Notes under the pieces: generated by a model | The model's database searches: none | Seen by the model: the letters and a program-made list of their open reading frames with translations, nothing else | Told to the model about the DNA's origin: nothing | Translations under genes and position numbers: made by a program | Source of the DNA: Rufibacter latericius | GTDB lineage: Bacteria > Bacteroidota > Bacteroidia > Cytophagales > Hymenobacteraceae | Assembly (NCBI RefSeq): GCF_003721515.1 | Contig: NZ_RJJD01000002.1 | Span: 1-64,000, forward strand | Reading direction: 5' to 3' | DNA: 64,000 bases | In this document: positions 7,925 to 16,361 of the stretch, piece by piece | Position numbering within the stretch: the stretch's first letter is position 1 | Layout of the letters: each line of letters starts with the position of its first letter

Positions 7925-9085
7925 ATGAAAGCTTTAGTATTTCACAAACCCAAAGATGTTAGTGTAGATAATGTTGATGACCCAACAATTGAGGAACCAA
8001 CCGATGCCATTGTTCGCATCACTTCTACAGCCATTTGTGGTTCTGATCTCCACATTTACAACGGCTTTATGCCCCAGCCGCATGATTTAGTTCTTGGCCA
8101 CGAGTTTATGGGTATTGTGGAAGAAGTAGGCAGCAGTGTGTCCAAATTAAAAAGAGGAGACCGGGTAATTGTTCCATTTCCAATTGGATGCGGGCACTGC
8201 ATGTTTTGCCAGCATGACTTAGCCACCCACTGTGAAAACTCCAATGATAAAACCTATAGCCAGGATGGTAACCTGGCAAAAGCGCACGGCGGCGGCCAGT
8301 TATATGGTTTCACCGCCACCTACGGCGATAAAAACGGCGGCCAGGCGGAATATGCCCGCGTACGTTACGCCGATTACAACCCTAGGATAGTACCAGATGG
8401 TATTCCGGACGAAAAAATACTATTCCTGACCGATATATTTTCTACCGGCTGGGCGGCCTGCGAGTGGGCAAACGTGTCGCCGGGCGAAACGGTAGTAGTA
8501 TTTGGTTGTGGTCCGGTTGGTATAATGGCCCAGAAAGCTGCCTGGCTTCATGGCGCAGGACGGGTAATTGGAGTGGATATTTATGATTACCGGCTGGCGA
8601 AAGCCCGCGAAACCGCCGGTTCCGAAACCATTAATGCCCATCAGGTAGACGCGGTTAAAGCCATTGTGGATATGACCGGTGGCTATGGCGCCGACGTTTG
8701 TATTGATGCCGTAGGCATGGAAGCAGATAGAACCACGCTGGAAAAAATAGGCAATGTACTGCACGCCGAAAAAGGCAGCGACAAGGTACTGGAAAATTGT
8801 ATTGACGCCGTACGGCGAGGCGGCAAGGTATCAGTAGTTGGTGCCTATGGCTACCCCTATGACAAATTCCCCGTGCAGAAATGGTGGGAAAAGAACTTTA
8901 CGCTTCGGGGCGGCCAGGCCTGGGTACAGAAATATATTGACCACCTGATTACCCTGGTAGCCGAAGGCAAAGTAACCCTGGATGACATTATTACGCACAA
9001 GGTGCCGCTGAGTGAAGCTGCCCGCATGTACCAGATCTTCAACGATAAAGAAGACAACTGCGTGAAGGTGGTACTTAAACCCTAG
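7925..9085 (+). CDS. Zinc-dependent alcohol dehydrogenase (paralogue 1)
   Basis: This 386-residue medium-chain dehydrogenase/reductase has the catalytic zinc motifs 'CGSDLHIYNG' and 'GHEFMGIVEEVG'. Four structural-zinc cysteines lie in 'GCGHCMFCQHDLATHC'. The NAD-binding Rossmann segment is 'VVVFGCGPVGIMAQKAAW', followed by an acidic 'GVDIYDYRL'. The overall layout (about 385 residues, a long insert near 'AVGMEADRTTLEKIG') is that of the glutathione-independent formaldehyde dehydrogenase-like subgroup. The substrate is not determinable. It is the first of three related dehydrogenases within 5.7 kb. Confidence 0.92.
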   Translation: MKALVFHKPKDVSVDNVDDPTIEEPTDAIVRITSTAICGSDLHIYNGFMPQPHDLVLGHEFMGIVEEVGSSVSKLKRGDRVIVPFPIGCGHCMFCQHDLATHCENSNDKTYSQDGNLAKAHGGGQLYGFTATYGDKNGGQAEYARVRYADYNPRIVPDGIPDEKILFLTDIFSTGWAACEWANVSPGETVVVFGCGPVGIMAQKAAWLHGAGRVIGVDIYDYRLAKARETAGSETINAHQVDAVKAIVDMTGGYGADVCIDAVGMEADRTTLEKIGNVLHAEKGSDKVLENCIDAVRRGGKVSVVGAYGYPYDKFPVQKWWEKNFTLRGGQAWVQKYIDHLITLVAEGKVTLDDIITHKVPLSEAARMYQIFNDKEDNCVKVVLKP

Positions 9086-9550
9086 GGTTTCCTCCATGGT
9101 AGGTGGACTGTAAGCTTAAAGTAAACGAAAAAGCTACTTGAGCTTAGGCAGACTTAGTTTTAGCAGACTTTTCAAAATTTAGCCCGGAAACAGAAGCTTT
9201 CCCGAACGTTAGGGAGAGGCGTTGAAATCCAGAAGGTTCAGTTTGCTACCTAAGCAAAGTAGTGCTTCATGGTTTAGTATTGTAAGGTAGTCAGTATTGG
9301 TACTAAACTGTTCCCCATATTGTTTTTATACCGTTTTAGCCAAACCAAGTCCAAAACGCCTCATCATAAACCACAACACCATTACACTGTGTAATAAACA
9401 GGTTCTAAAGAATTTGTACTTATCGGTTGCCTAATAGGTGTCTTTTTATGGCTTTCCTCTTATTCAAGAAATGTCCCCCTGTAACCCTTCTATCACGCCA
9501 GGGTTTGAAATTCACTTCTGCTTAATTCTTTATGCCTAAAAAAACCGCTT
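9086..9550. other. Intergenic region with repeat copy
   Basis: These 465 bases lie between two alcohol dehydrogenase genes. The only recognised feature is the second copy of the 61-base structured repeat (9251-9310). No gene is seen. Confidence 0.6.
9251..9310 (+). repeat. Structured 61-base repeat, copy 2
   Basis: This copy matches 2775-2835 in the same orientation, with a few substitutions and one base fewer. GTTTAGTA (9272-9279) and TACTAAAC (9301-9308) form the same stem as in copy 1, and AAGCA/TGCTT is also kept. Differences fall mainly in the loop between the stems. Confidence 0.7.
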
Positions 9551-10708
9551 ATGCTAGCAATGAACTTTCGCGGCCCTTTTCAAATTAGGGCAGACAGCAA
9601 CCGACCGGAACCAGAGATCAAACATCCCATGGATGCTATTGTCCGGGTCACCCGATCCCTGGTTTGTGGCTCGGACTTGCACCTGTACCACGGGTTAGTG
9701 CCCGACACACGGGTGGGGATGACCTTTGGTCATGAATTTACCGGTGTGGTAGAAGCAGTTGGATCAGAGGTAAAAAAACTGAAAGTGGGCGACCATGTAT
9801 TGGTACCATTTAATATTGCCTGCGGCTCCTGCCCCCATTGCAAACAGGAATTGTTTGGTAACTGCCATGAGGCTAATTCAGAAGCCACCGCCGTAGGGGG
9901 CTTTTTTGGCTATGCCCACACGGGGGGAGGGTATGATGGAGGACAGGCCGAATACGTTAGGGTACCGTATGCCGATGTGAGCCCCACCATCATCCCGGAA
10001 GGTATGGACCTGGAGAATGCCGTACTCCTGACAGACGTGGTGCCCACCGGCTACCAGGCGGCAGAGCAGGCTGGCATCCAGAAAGGTGATACCGTGGTGG
10101 TGTTTGGCGCCGGACCCGTAGGTCTTTTGGCGGCCCGGTTTGCCTGGTTCTTTGGTGCCGGACGAGTTATTGTGATTGATGAATTAGACTACCGCCTGGA
10201 GTTTGCCCGCAAATTTGCGTTCGCCGAGTCGTACAACTTCAGAGAAATGAAAGACCCGGTGGTATTCCTGAAAAAAACCACCGATTACTTTGGCGCTGAC
10301 GTGTGTATTGATGCCGTGGGTTGCGATGCCACCGGCAGTACCCTGCAAAACATTACCGGTAAAGAATTACTGCTGCAGGCAGGTAATGCAACTGCCTTCC
10401 ATTGGGCTGTTAATGCTGTTAAAAAAGGTGGTATTGTGTCCATCATTGGGGTATACGGGCCGCCCTGGAACCTAGTCCCCCTGGGCAGTATAATGAATAA
10501 AGGCATTACCATTCGGGGCAACCAGGCTTCGGTAAAACGGCTGCTTCCCAAGCTGATTGATCATATCATGAGCGGCAGAATCAATCCGAAGGAAATCATT
10601 ACGCACAGGCTGCCTCTGGAGGAAGTGTCAGATGCCTATCGCATGTTTTCCAAAAAGCTGGACTACATGATCAAACCTGTGTTGATTCCTCCAAGAGCCA
10701 ACGTTTAA
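9551..10708 (+). CDS. Zinc-dependent alcohol dehydrogenase (paralogue 2)
   Basis: This 385-residue MDR protein has 'CGSDLHLYHG' and 'GHEFTGVVEAVG' for the catalytic zinc. Structural-zinc cysteines lie in 'ACGSCPHCKQELFGNC', and the nucleotide-binding segment is 'VVVFGAGPVGLLAARFAW' then 'VIDELDYRLEFA'. It belongs to the same subgroup as the dehydrogenases at 7925 and 12440 but is clearly diverged from both, so this is an old duplication or separate acquisition. Only 12 bases separate it from the next gene, so the two are probably cotranscribed. Confidence 0.92.
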   Translation: MLAMNFRGPFQIRADSNRPEPEIKHPMDAIVRVTRSLVCGSDLHLYHGLVPDTRVGMTFGHEFTGVVEAVGSEVKKLKVGDHVLVPFNIACGSCPHCKQELFGNCHEANSEATAVGGFFGYAHTGGGYDGGQAEYVRVPYADVSPTIIPEGMDLENAVLLTDVVPTGYQAAEQAGIQKGDTVVVFGAGPVGLLAARFAWFFGAGRVIVIDELDYRLEFARKFAFAESYNFREMKDPVVFLKKTTDYFGADVCIDAVGCDATGSTLQNITGKELLLQAGNATAFHWAVNAVKKGGIVSIIGVYGPPWNLVPLGSIMNKGITIRGNQASVKRLLPKLIDHIMSGRINPKEIITHRLPLEEVSDAYRMFSKKLDYMIKPVLIPPRANV

Positions 10709-10720
10709 AACCGTTTTACT

Positions 10721-11284
10721 ATGAAGAATGCATTAGAAAACAGAATAGATGAGTTCCAGGACAGGGTTATCGCCAACCGCAATATGGCTGATCTGGCCTT
10801 AAATATACCCGGCTGGGGCATGGATGCAGATCCTGAAAATGATCCCACTTACCCCATGAAGCATTATAACGGGGCTGACCACCAACGCCTCAATTATGAA
10901 AAGGCGTCCCAGCAGCCACTGGACATGGAGGTCTTTCATTCCATTGAGCGCCCCGGTGTTACGCGTGTCTTCGGTACTTCTACACCCCCGGCAGGCCTGA
11001 GTGGTGCAATACGTAGGTATGCCTATAAGTACAGCGAAGCCACCGCCACGCACTGGATGACGCTCATTCTGGCAGACCGGGTAGACGTAATACAGGGAAA
11101 AATCAATGACCTGAAACACGGCGTTATTCCCAACCCCTGGAAAGAAAGGGGCTGGAGTGCTGAATGGAAATATAACCGTTCGGCTTTTCTTGGCAGGGCA
11201 GCTACTACGGCTTTGCTTATAACTGCAGGTGTCTTATGGTTTAAAAGAAGATCCTTGAATAAGCAACTTCTGGAAAGGAGGTAG
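10721..11284 (+). CDS. Unknown protein with C-terminal membrane anchor
   Basis: This 187-residue protein begins with ATG 12 bases after the second dehydrogenase. Residues 1-150 are hydrophilic and rich in aromatic and Pro residues ('IPGWGMDADPENDPTYPMKH', 'IERPGVTRVFGT'). Residues about 155-173 ('ATTALLITAGVLWF') form one membrane helix, followed by a basic tail ('KRRSLNKQLLERR'). That predicts a tail-anchored protein with its body in the cytoplasm. I do not recognise the family. The tight spacing ties its expression to the dehydrogenase. Confidence 0.75.
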   Translation: MKNALENRIDEFQDRVIANRNMADLALNIPGWGMDADPENDPTYPMKHYNGADHQRLNYEKASQQPLDMEVFHSIERPGVTRVFGTSTPPAGLSGAIRRYAYKYSEATATHWMTLILADRVDVIQGKINDLKHGVIPNPWKERGWSAEWKYNRSAFLGRAATTALLITAGVLWFKRRSLNKQLLERR

Positions 11285-11292
11285 TCTATACA

Positions 11293-11340
11293 GTATCAAC
11301 TCAAAAGTTGTCACTGGCTGAACAACTTTTGGGTTGATAC
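11293..11340 (+). terminator. Long hairpin after the 187-residue gene
   Basis: Bases 11293-11311 pair with 11322-11340 over 19 positions, with one T/G pair and a ten-base loop. There is no T run, so termination is inferred from position, 8 bases after the stop codon. The rest of the spacer up to 11627 holds no recognised feature. Confidence 0.5.
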
Positions 11341-11627
11341 CTATAGGGTTGAGGTACGCCTGTGTCCTGCAAGACCACTTAAACTGGTGAGCAGAATAGG
11401 AGCGACTTTACCTCCATGCTCAAAGCCGACGCTGCTAATTCTATAGGTTCCAATATTCTATACACCTGCCTGCCTTAGCCATTTGCTTATGGAGCGTCCG
11501 TGCCAGAACGAAACAGCTAGCCTTTTAGGGAGGATAAACTTCCCACGTTGCACTATTCACTATTTACTGGTCCTTCTTATTAAATCATCTACTAACTGAT
11601 TTTTACTCATAATAAATTTTAAACCCT

Positions 11628-12407
11628 ATGGCTAATGCATTTAAAACATTTGGTCCGCCTAATTCAAAACAATCTGCCAGGCAGGGGCAAACGAAAAGCT
11701 TCACCAATGTAGGTACATCTGGCAGAGTATTATCAGTGTTGGGTGGTGCGGCTTTGGCCTATTACGGTTGGGGCAGAAAGCAATCTCCTCTCGGGAAAAG
11801 CTTAGCCACAGTGGGCGGTTACCTGGTACTACGGGGAACTACGGGTTTCTGCCCGTTCAATGAGGTCCTGCACGTAGATACGGCTCATCCTGAAACCCAG
11901 GGATTTGAAGTCACTTCCAGCGTTACCATACTTAAACCACGTGAAGAGGTGTACCAATTCTGGCGCCAGCTAGAAAACCTGCCCAGGTTTATGCAATACC
12001 TGGAAGATGTGCGGCGAACAGGTCCCCGGCGCTCGCACTGGGTAGCCAAGGTGCCCAAAAATATTATCTACAAAGAGAAGCTCACTACAATAGAATGGGA
12101 AGCCGAAATCACACACGAAGAGGAAAATAGCCTGATTGCCTGGCGCTCCCTGCCTGGTTCTGAAGTTGAAAATTCCGGTGAGGTCCGTTTTACAGATGCT
12201 CCCGCTAACCGGGGCACCGTGGTGCAAGCTACCATTTCTTACAGACCGCCGGCAGGAGCTGCCGGGCAGCTAGCCGCCAGATTGCTGAATCCGGCCTTTA
12301 AGGAACTGGTAAAACAGGACGTTCGCCGGTTTAAGCGTCTGCTGGAAGCAGGAGAAATTCCCACCATAATTGGCCAACCCTCCGGCCGCAAAGAGGAGAA
12401 CTACTAA
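11628..12407 (+). CDS. SRPBCC (polyketide cyclase/START-fold) membrane-linked protein
   Basis: This 259-residue protein starts with a Gln/Lys-rich segment. A glycine-rich hydrophobic region follows ('VLSVLGGAALAYYGWGR', 'GKSLATVGGYLVLRG', residues about 33-75). Residues about 88-240 form a SRPBCC ligand-binding domain of the coenzyme-Q-binding COQ10/cyclase type ('VTSSVTILKPREEVYQFWRQ', 'LPRFMQYLEDV', 'IAWRSLPGS', 'NSGEVRFTDAP'). Such proteins bind hydrophobic ligands; the ligand is unknown. It is 32 bases upstream of the third alcohol dehydrogenase and probably in the same transcript. Confidence 0.85.
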   Translation: MANAFKTFGPPNSKQSARQGQTKSFTNVGTSGRVLSVLGGAALAYYGWGRKQSPLGKSLATVGGYLVLRGTTGFCPFNEVLHVDTAHPETQGFEVTSSVTILKPREEVYQFWRQLENLPRFMQYLEDVRRTGPRRSHWVAKVPKNIIYKEKLTTIEWEAEITHEEENSLIAWRSLPGSEVENSGEVRFTDAPANRGTVVQATISYRPPAGAAGQLAARLLNPAFKELVKQDVRRFKRLLEAGEIPTIIGQPSGRKEENY

Positions 12408-12439
12408 AGACACATTTTCTAAAATTTAATAAGTAACCT

Positions 12440-13615
12440 ATGAAAGCCATCTGCTGGGAAGGAATCAATAAAGTGAGTACGGAACGCGTACCAGATCCTA
12501 CTATTTTGAACCCGCGTGACGCGATTGTGCGCGTTTTTTTATCATCGGTATGCGGCTCAGATTTGCACCTGCTGGGTGGCTATATTCCCGCCATGCGTTC
12601 CGGCGATATAATTGGCCATGAGTTTATGGGCGAAATTGTAGAAGTTGGCCCCGAAGTAAAAAACCTAAAGAAAGGCGACCGGGTGGTAGTGTGCTCTGTT
12701 TTAGCTTGTGGCGGGTGTGAGTACTGCGATAGGGAGGAGTATTCGTTGTGCGATAATTCCAATGCCGAACCTGAATGGACCGAGAAGGCTTACGGCTACC
12801 CCGTAGCAGGCATTTTTGGTTATTCTCACGCTTTGGGAGGTTACGCCGGCAGCCATGCCGAGTATACCCGGGTTCCCTTCGCAGATAATGTGTGTTTTAA
12901 AGTACCGGATGGGGTAAGTAACGAATCCGCCTTATTTACCTCAGATGCTTTCCCAACCGGGTATATGGCAGCCGATTTCGCCGGCATTGAACCGGGCGAC
13001 ACCGTGGTGGTATGGGGTTGCGGCGGCGTTGGCCTGATGGCCATGCACAGCGCCTGGTTGCTGGGAGCCGGCCGGGTAATCGCCATTGACCAGTACCCAT
13101 ACCGGCTGGAGCAAGCCCGTCTCAGGGCAAATGCCGAAGTACTGAACTTTAAAGAAGTGGATATGCTGGAAGCTTTGAAACAAATGACCGGGGGCCGTGG
13201 ACCGGACCGCTGTATAGATTGCGTGGGCATGGAAGCCAACAGCACCGGAATTGAAAAGGTGTATGATTACGCCAAGCAATACGCCCGGCTACAGAGTGAT
13301 AGGCCTTCCGTGCTCCGGCAGGCAATTATGGCGTGCCGCAAAGGCGGAACGGTATCAATTATAGGGGTGTACGGAGGATTTATAGATAAATTCCCAATGG
13401 GACCGGCCATGAACAAAGGCCTGACTTTCCGGATGGGCCAGCAGTTTGGCCAACGGTACATTCCTAAACTACTGGATATTGTAGCCCGCGGAGAAGTAGA
13501 CCCAGCCTATTTGCTCACCCACAAATTACCACTGGATAAAGGCCAGGAAGGGTATATGATGTTCAAAGAAAAAGCAAACAATAACATGCGTTCGGTGTTT
13601 GCCCCGGCCGGATAA
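12440..13615 (+). CDS. Zinc-dependent alcohol dehydrogenase (paralogue 3)
   Basis: This 391-residue MDR protein has catalytic-zinc motifs 'CGSDLHLLGG' and 'GHEFMGEIVEVG', and structural-zinc cysteines in 'ACGGCEYCDREEYSLC'. The Rossmann segment is 'VVVWGCGGVGLMAMHSAW' and then 'AIDQYPYRLEQA'. It shares the 'CVGMEANSTGIEK' insert with paralogue 1, which puts both in the same subgroup. It follows the SRPBCC gene closely. Three such enzymes in one region suggest a dedicated aldehyde or alcohol detoxification or redox module, but the substrates are not visible from sequence. Confidence 0.92.
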   Translation: MKAICWEGINKVSTERVPDPTILNPRDAIVRVFLSSVCGSDLHLLGGYIPAMRSGDIIGHEFMGEIVEVGPEVKNLKKGDRVVVCSVLACGGCEYCDREEYSLCDNSNAEPEWTEKAYGYPVAGIFGYSHALGGYAGSHAEYTRVPFADNVCFKVPDGVSNESALFTSDAFPTGYMAADFAGIEPGDTVVVWGCGGVGLMAMHSAWLLGAGRVIAIDQYPYRLEQARLRANAEVLNFKEVDMLEALKQMTGGRGPDRCIDCVGMEANSTGIEKVYDYAKQYARLQSDRPSVLRQAIMACRKGGTVSIIGVYGGFIDKFPMGPAMNKGLTFRMGQQFGQRYIPKLLDIVARGEVDPAYLLTHKLPLDKGQEGYMMFKEKANNNMRSVFAPAG

Positions 13616-13699
13616 AGCAAGTCAGTGTCTTATTCAGGCAAAAAGTAAAAAATGCTTTTATCCCTCATTTGGGGTACTGGTGCCCTTTAGCATTACCAC

Positions 13700-13732
13700 A
13701 GAGTTCCTGCCCGCTTTGGGAGCAGGAACTCT
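13700..13732 (+). terminator. Hairpin downstream of third dehydrogenase
   Basis: The arms AGAGTTCCTGC and GCAGGAACTCT are perfect over 11 bases with an 11-base loop, about 85 bases after the stop codon. No T run follows, so the terminator role is an inference. The rest of 13616-13908 holds no recognised gene. Confidence 0.5.
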
Positions 13733-13908
13733 ATACTACCTGCCATTAGCCAAATCCGGAGAGGAGAAGAAACTAGTGAAGGGCTAATCGGCTGAGTGAA
13801 AAAAGGTAAAACAACAAAATCAAGCATAGGAATAGAAAAACAAAGCAGCCGGTTTATTCCTACCGCTATAATAGACCAAAATAAAGGAGCACATTAATAC
13901 ACTGAACC

Positions 13909-14532
13909 ATGACAATGATTACAAAAGGATTACTCGTTCGGTTAGAGGCGAAACATGGCAAAGATGACGAGGTGGAAGATTTTCTTTCTTCGGCCCTGCC
14001 AATGGTACGGCAGGAGGCCGGAACAAAAGCCTGGTTTGCCGTTCGTTTTGGCCGGTCTGAATATGGCATCGTCGATTTTTTCCCTGATGAAGCATCCCGT
14101 GAGGCACATCTTAACGGGGCAGTTGCCAGCGCCTTACTGCAAAAGGCAGATGCATTATTTGAAACCTCCCCGGCTATCCAGAGAATAGAGGTACTTGCCA
14201 GCAAACTACCCTCCCAACCGCCAGCTGAACCTAATACAAAAGGAATATTGCTCACATTTAAAGCCAAAGAGGGCCATGAGCAGGAGGTGGTACAATTTTT
14301 AAAAGATGCCCAGCCTTTGGCCATGGCAGAAGAAGAGACTATTGCGTGGTTTGCTATCCGTCTGCCTAATGGTGAGTATGGCATTTTTGATGTTTTCCCT
14401 GACAATGGTGCCCGTTTAAAACACCTCACGGGCCGTATTCCCCAGGAATTAACCAAACATGCGCTTACATTGCTTGGCAGTTTCCCGGATATGCATTTGC
14501 TTAACGTTACGGCGGAGAATTTTAATCCCTGA
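13909..14532 (+). CDS. Tandem ABM-like (antibiotic biosynthesis monooxygenase fold) protein
   Basis: This 207-residue protein consists of two similar halves (about residues 4-98 and 108-204) joined by a Pro-rich linker. The halves align at 'GLLVRLEAKHGKDDEVEDFL' with 'GILLTFKAKEGHEQEVVQFL', at 'AWFAVRFGRSEYGIVDFFPD' with 'AWFAIRLPNGEYGIFDVFPD', and in their closing helices. Each half has the size and strand-helix pattern of a ferredoxin-like ABM/Dabb domain, which normally dimerises; the fusion would make an intramolecular dimer. The enzyme activity is unknown. A second in-frame ATG lies two codons after the first. Confidence 0.75.
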   Translation: MTMITKGLLVRLEAKHGKDDEVEDFLSSALPMVRQEAGTKAWFAVRFGRSEYGIVDFFPDEASREAHLNGAVASALLQKADALFETSPAIQRIEVLASKLPSQPPAEPNTKGILLTFKAKEGHEQEVVQFLKDAQPLAMAEEETIAWFAIRLPNGEYGIFDVFPDNGARLKHLTGRIPQELTKHALTLLGSFPDMHLLNVTAENFNP

Positions 14533-14800
14533 TTCAATTAAAAGCTACCGGATAGCTTCGGCTGATAACGACTATATCATTCAAATTCCTGAGGCGTAGG
14601 ACTTCCTTGTTTCTTGTTCGGAGGATTGTCCTCACAAATATGATATAGTAGAAATATAGGTAGTTCCTATCCTTTGAACCGTAGTTTGCCATCTAAAGGC
14701 CGGGTAAATACTATAAATTCTAAAGAGCGTGGGTATAAAAAATCAAAGCTTTTTTAATCCGATACCATTGGGTGGTATGTTAACTTAATTTAATTTAACT

Positions 14801-15970
14801 ATGGAAGGAAATGAAACGCTCCGCTGGCTGCAACAGGGGGTGGGAGCCATAATTCTAATGCTGGTTTTGCTGGACGTTTTCCTTACCGTTCTATATGCGC
14901 GGATCGGGAGCAGTGTTTTCAGCAACCGGATTGCCAAGTTGGTATGGGGTGTGTTTCGTTTAATTCCAAAACTGTTTGGCCAGCGGGGGAGCGAAGGGTT
15001 GCTGACTTTCTGCGGCCCGGCAATTCTTATCACCCTTTTGGGTTTCTGGTCCTTAAGCCTGACCTTAGGCGTAGCGCTAATTATTCATCCGGCGCTGGGT
15101 TCTGCTATTAATAACAGCAACGGCGATACGCCCACCGATTTTATTACGGCCCTGTATGCCGCCGGTAATAGCATTTCTATTGTAGGCGCCGACGACCATA
15201 CCCCGCAAACAAATCCATACCGCCTGTTTTATATTTTCACTTCGCTGGTGGGTATGTCGGTTACTTCCTTAACCCTTACTTATTTAATGCAGGTGTATAA
15301 TGCCCTGCAGCGGCGCAATGCAAATGGGCTGAAAAGCTACCTGCTCGGCGATGAAACCGGCGATGCTGCCGAATTGATCTGCGGGCTGGGACCTGAAGGT
15401 AAATTTGATAACGGCTTAGATAGTCTGGCCGAAATATCTACAGGATTAAGCCAGACCAAGGAAGCACATCATTTTTACCCGGTGCTATTTTTCTTCCGGT
15501 TCCGCGAGCCGTATTACTCCGTTTCTAAATCTTTGTTAACCGCCTTCGATACAGCGAGCCTGATTAAGAGCGCTTTAGACGACAAAGAATACAGTACCGT
15601 AAAAGAATCGGCGGTGGTGGCCCAGCTTTGGCGGGCAGCCATCCTTCAGGTAACTTCCCTGGAAAATACTTTTCTGCCGGGTGGCGCCCCTGAAGGCAAA
15701 AAGGAGCCCGACGCCCAAACGTATGATCGCTGGCGCCGCCGTTATAAGGCTGCTTTAGAACGATTTAAAGAGGCGGGTATTAAAACGATTGCCGATGAGC
15801 AGGAAGGGGCGGAAAGATACGTCGCATTACGTTCCCGGTGGGAGCACCACATTACCGCCCTTGCACCCGTAATGGCCTACCGTATGGAAGATATAGATCC
15901 CGCGGGTTTCAACCCGGAAAGCGCTGAAGATCGGCAGGAATTCCGGAAACGGGTGTATGCTTTTGATTGA
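14801..15970 (+). CDS. Ion-channel-like membrane protein
   Basis: This 389-residue protein has hydrophobic helices at about residues 10-32 and 66-100. A pore-like re-entrant segment follows ('TDFITALYAAGNSISIVGAD', about 113-133), then a third helix ('FTSLVGMSVTSLTLTYLMQV', about 147-167). The remaining 220 residues are a soluble helical domain. The arrangement helix-pore-helix resembles two-helix potassium channels, and 'SIVGAD' sits where TVGYG would be, so selectivity is uncertain. The cytoplasmic tail matches no domain I recognise. It is probably monocistronic. Confidence 0.7.
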   Translation: MEGNETLRWLQQGVGAIILMLVLLDVFLTVLYARIGSSVFSNRIAKLVWGVFRLIPKLFGQRGSEGLLTFCGPAILITLLGFWSLSLTLGVALIIHPALGSAINNSNGDTPTDFITALYAAGNSISIVGADDHTPQTNPYRLFYIFTSLVGMSVTSLTLTYLMQVYNALQRRNANGLKSYLLGDETGDAAELICGLGPEGKFDNGLDSLAEISTGLSQTKEAHHFYPVLFFFRFREPYYSVSKSLLTAFDTASLIKSALDDKEYSTVKESAVVAQLWRAAILQVTSLENTFLPGGAPEGKKEPDAQTYDRWRRRYKAALERFKEAGIKTIADEQEGAERYVALRSRWEHHITALAPVMAYRMEDIDPAGFNPESAEDRQEFRKRVYAFD

Positions 15971-16361
15971 AAGGTAATTTTTTTAATTAAGATTTTCTTA
16001 GTTCAATCTTTCTGAGATTGGTGTAATTAAACTGTTCAGCAGCAATTCATTATAACTTTCATTTTCTTCCTGAACAGCTTTCTAAATAAAAATGCCCCTC
16101 CATTCATTGTTGAACGGCTTTTTTGTTGCAAGTCCAGATTTCATTGCCTCCCTTTCCGAGGATAGTTTTCTTTTCGTCCAGGATAGAGTTTTTACCTCCT
16201 AATTCAAGTTTAAAATGATAGGCCCTGCTGGTCAATTTAATAATGATAAGAGTGGCCTTGATGATAAGGGACACTTTACCTTCCATTATCAAAAAAGAGC
16301 ATAAGAACGTATTAACCTGTAAAATTTCTATCCATAACATTTCAATTAAAACTACCTAATC
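15971..16361. other. Intergenic region without recognised features
   Basis: These 391 bases lie between the channel-like gene and the propeller gene. One spaced inverted repeat is present (CTGTTCAG near 16029 and CTGAACAG near 16070). No convincing gene was found on either strand. Confidence 0.5.

Noticed and set aside
13599-13787. Plus-strand open frame of 62 codons after the third dehydrogenase
   Set aside because: It overlaps the dehydrogenase end and spans the downstream hairpin; no protein features.
16104-16340. Minus-strand open frame of 78 codons in a spacer
   Set aside because: Composition follows the AT-rich spacer, no recognisable motif or start context, and it overlaps the likely promoter region of the gene at 16362.
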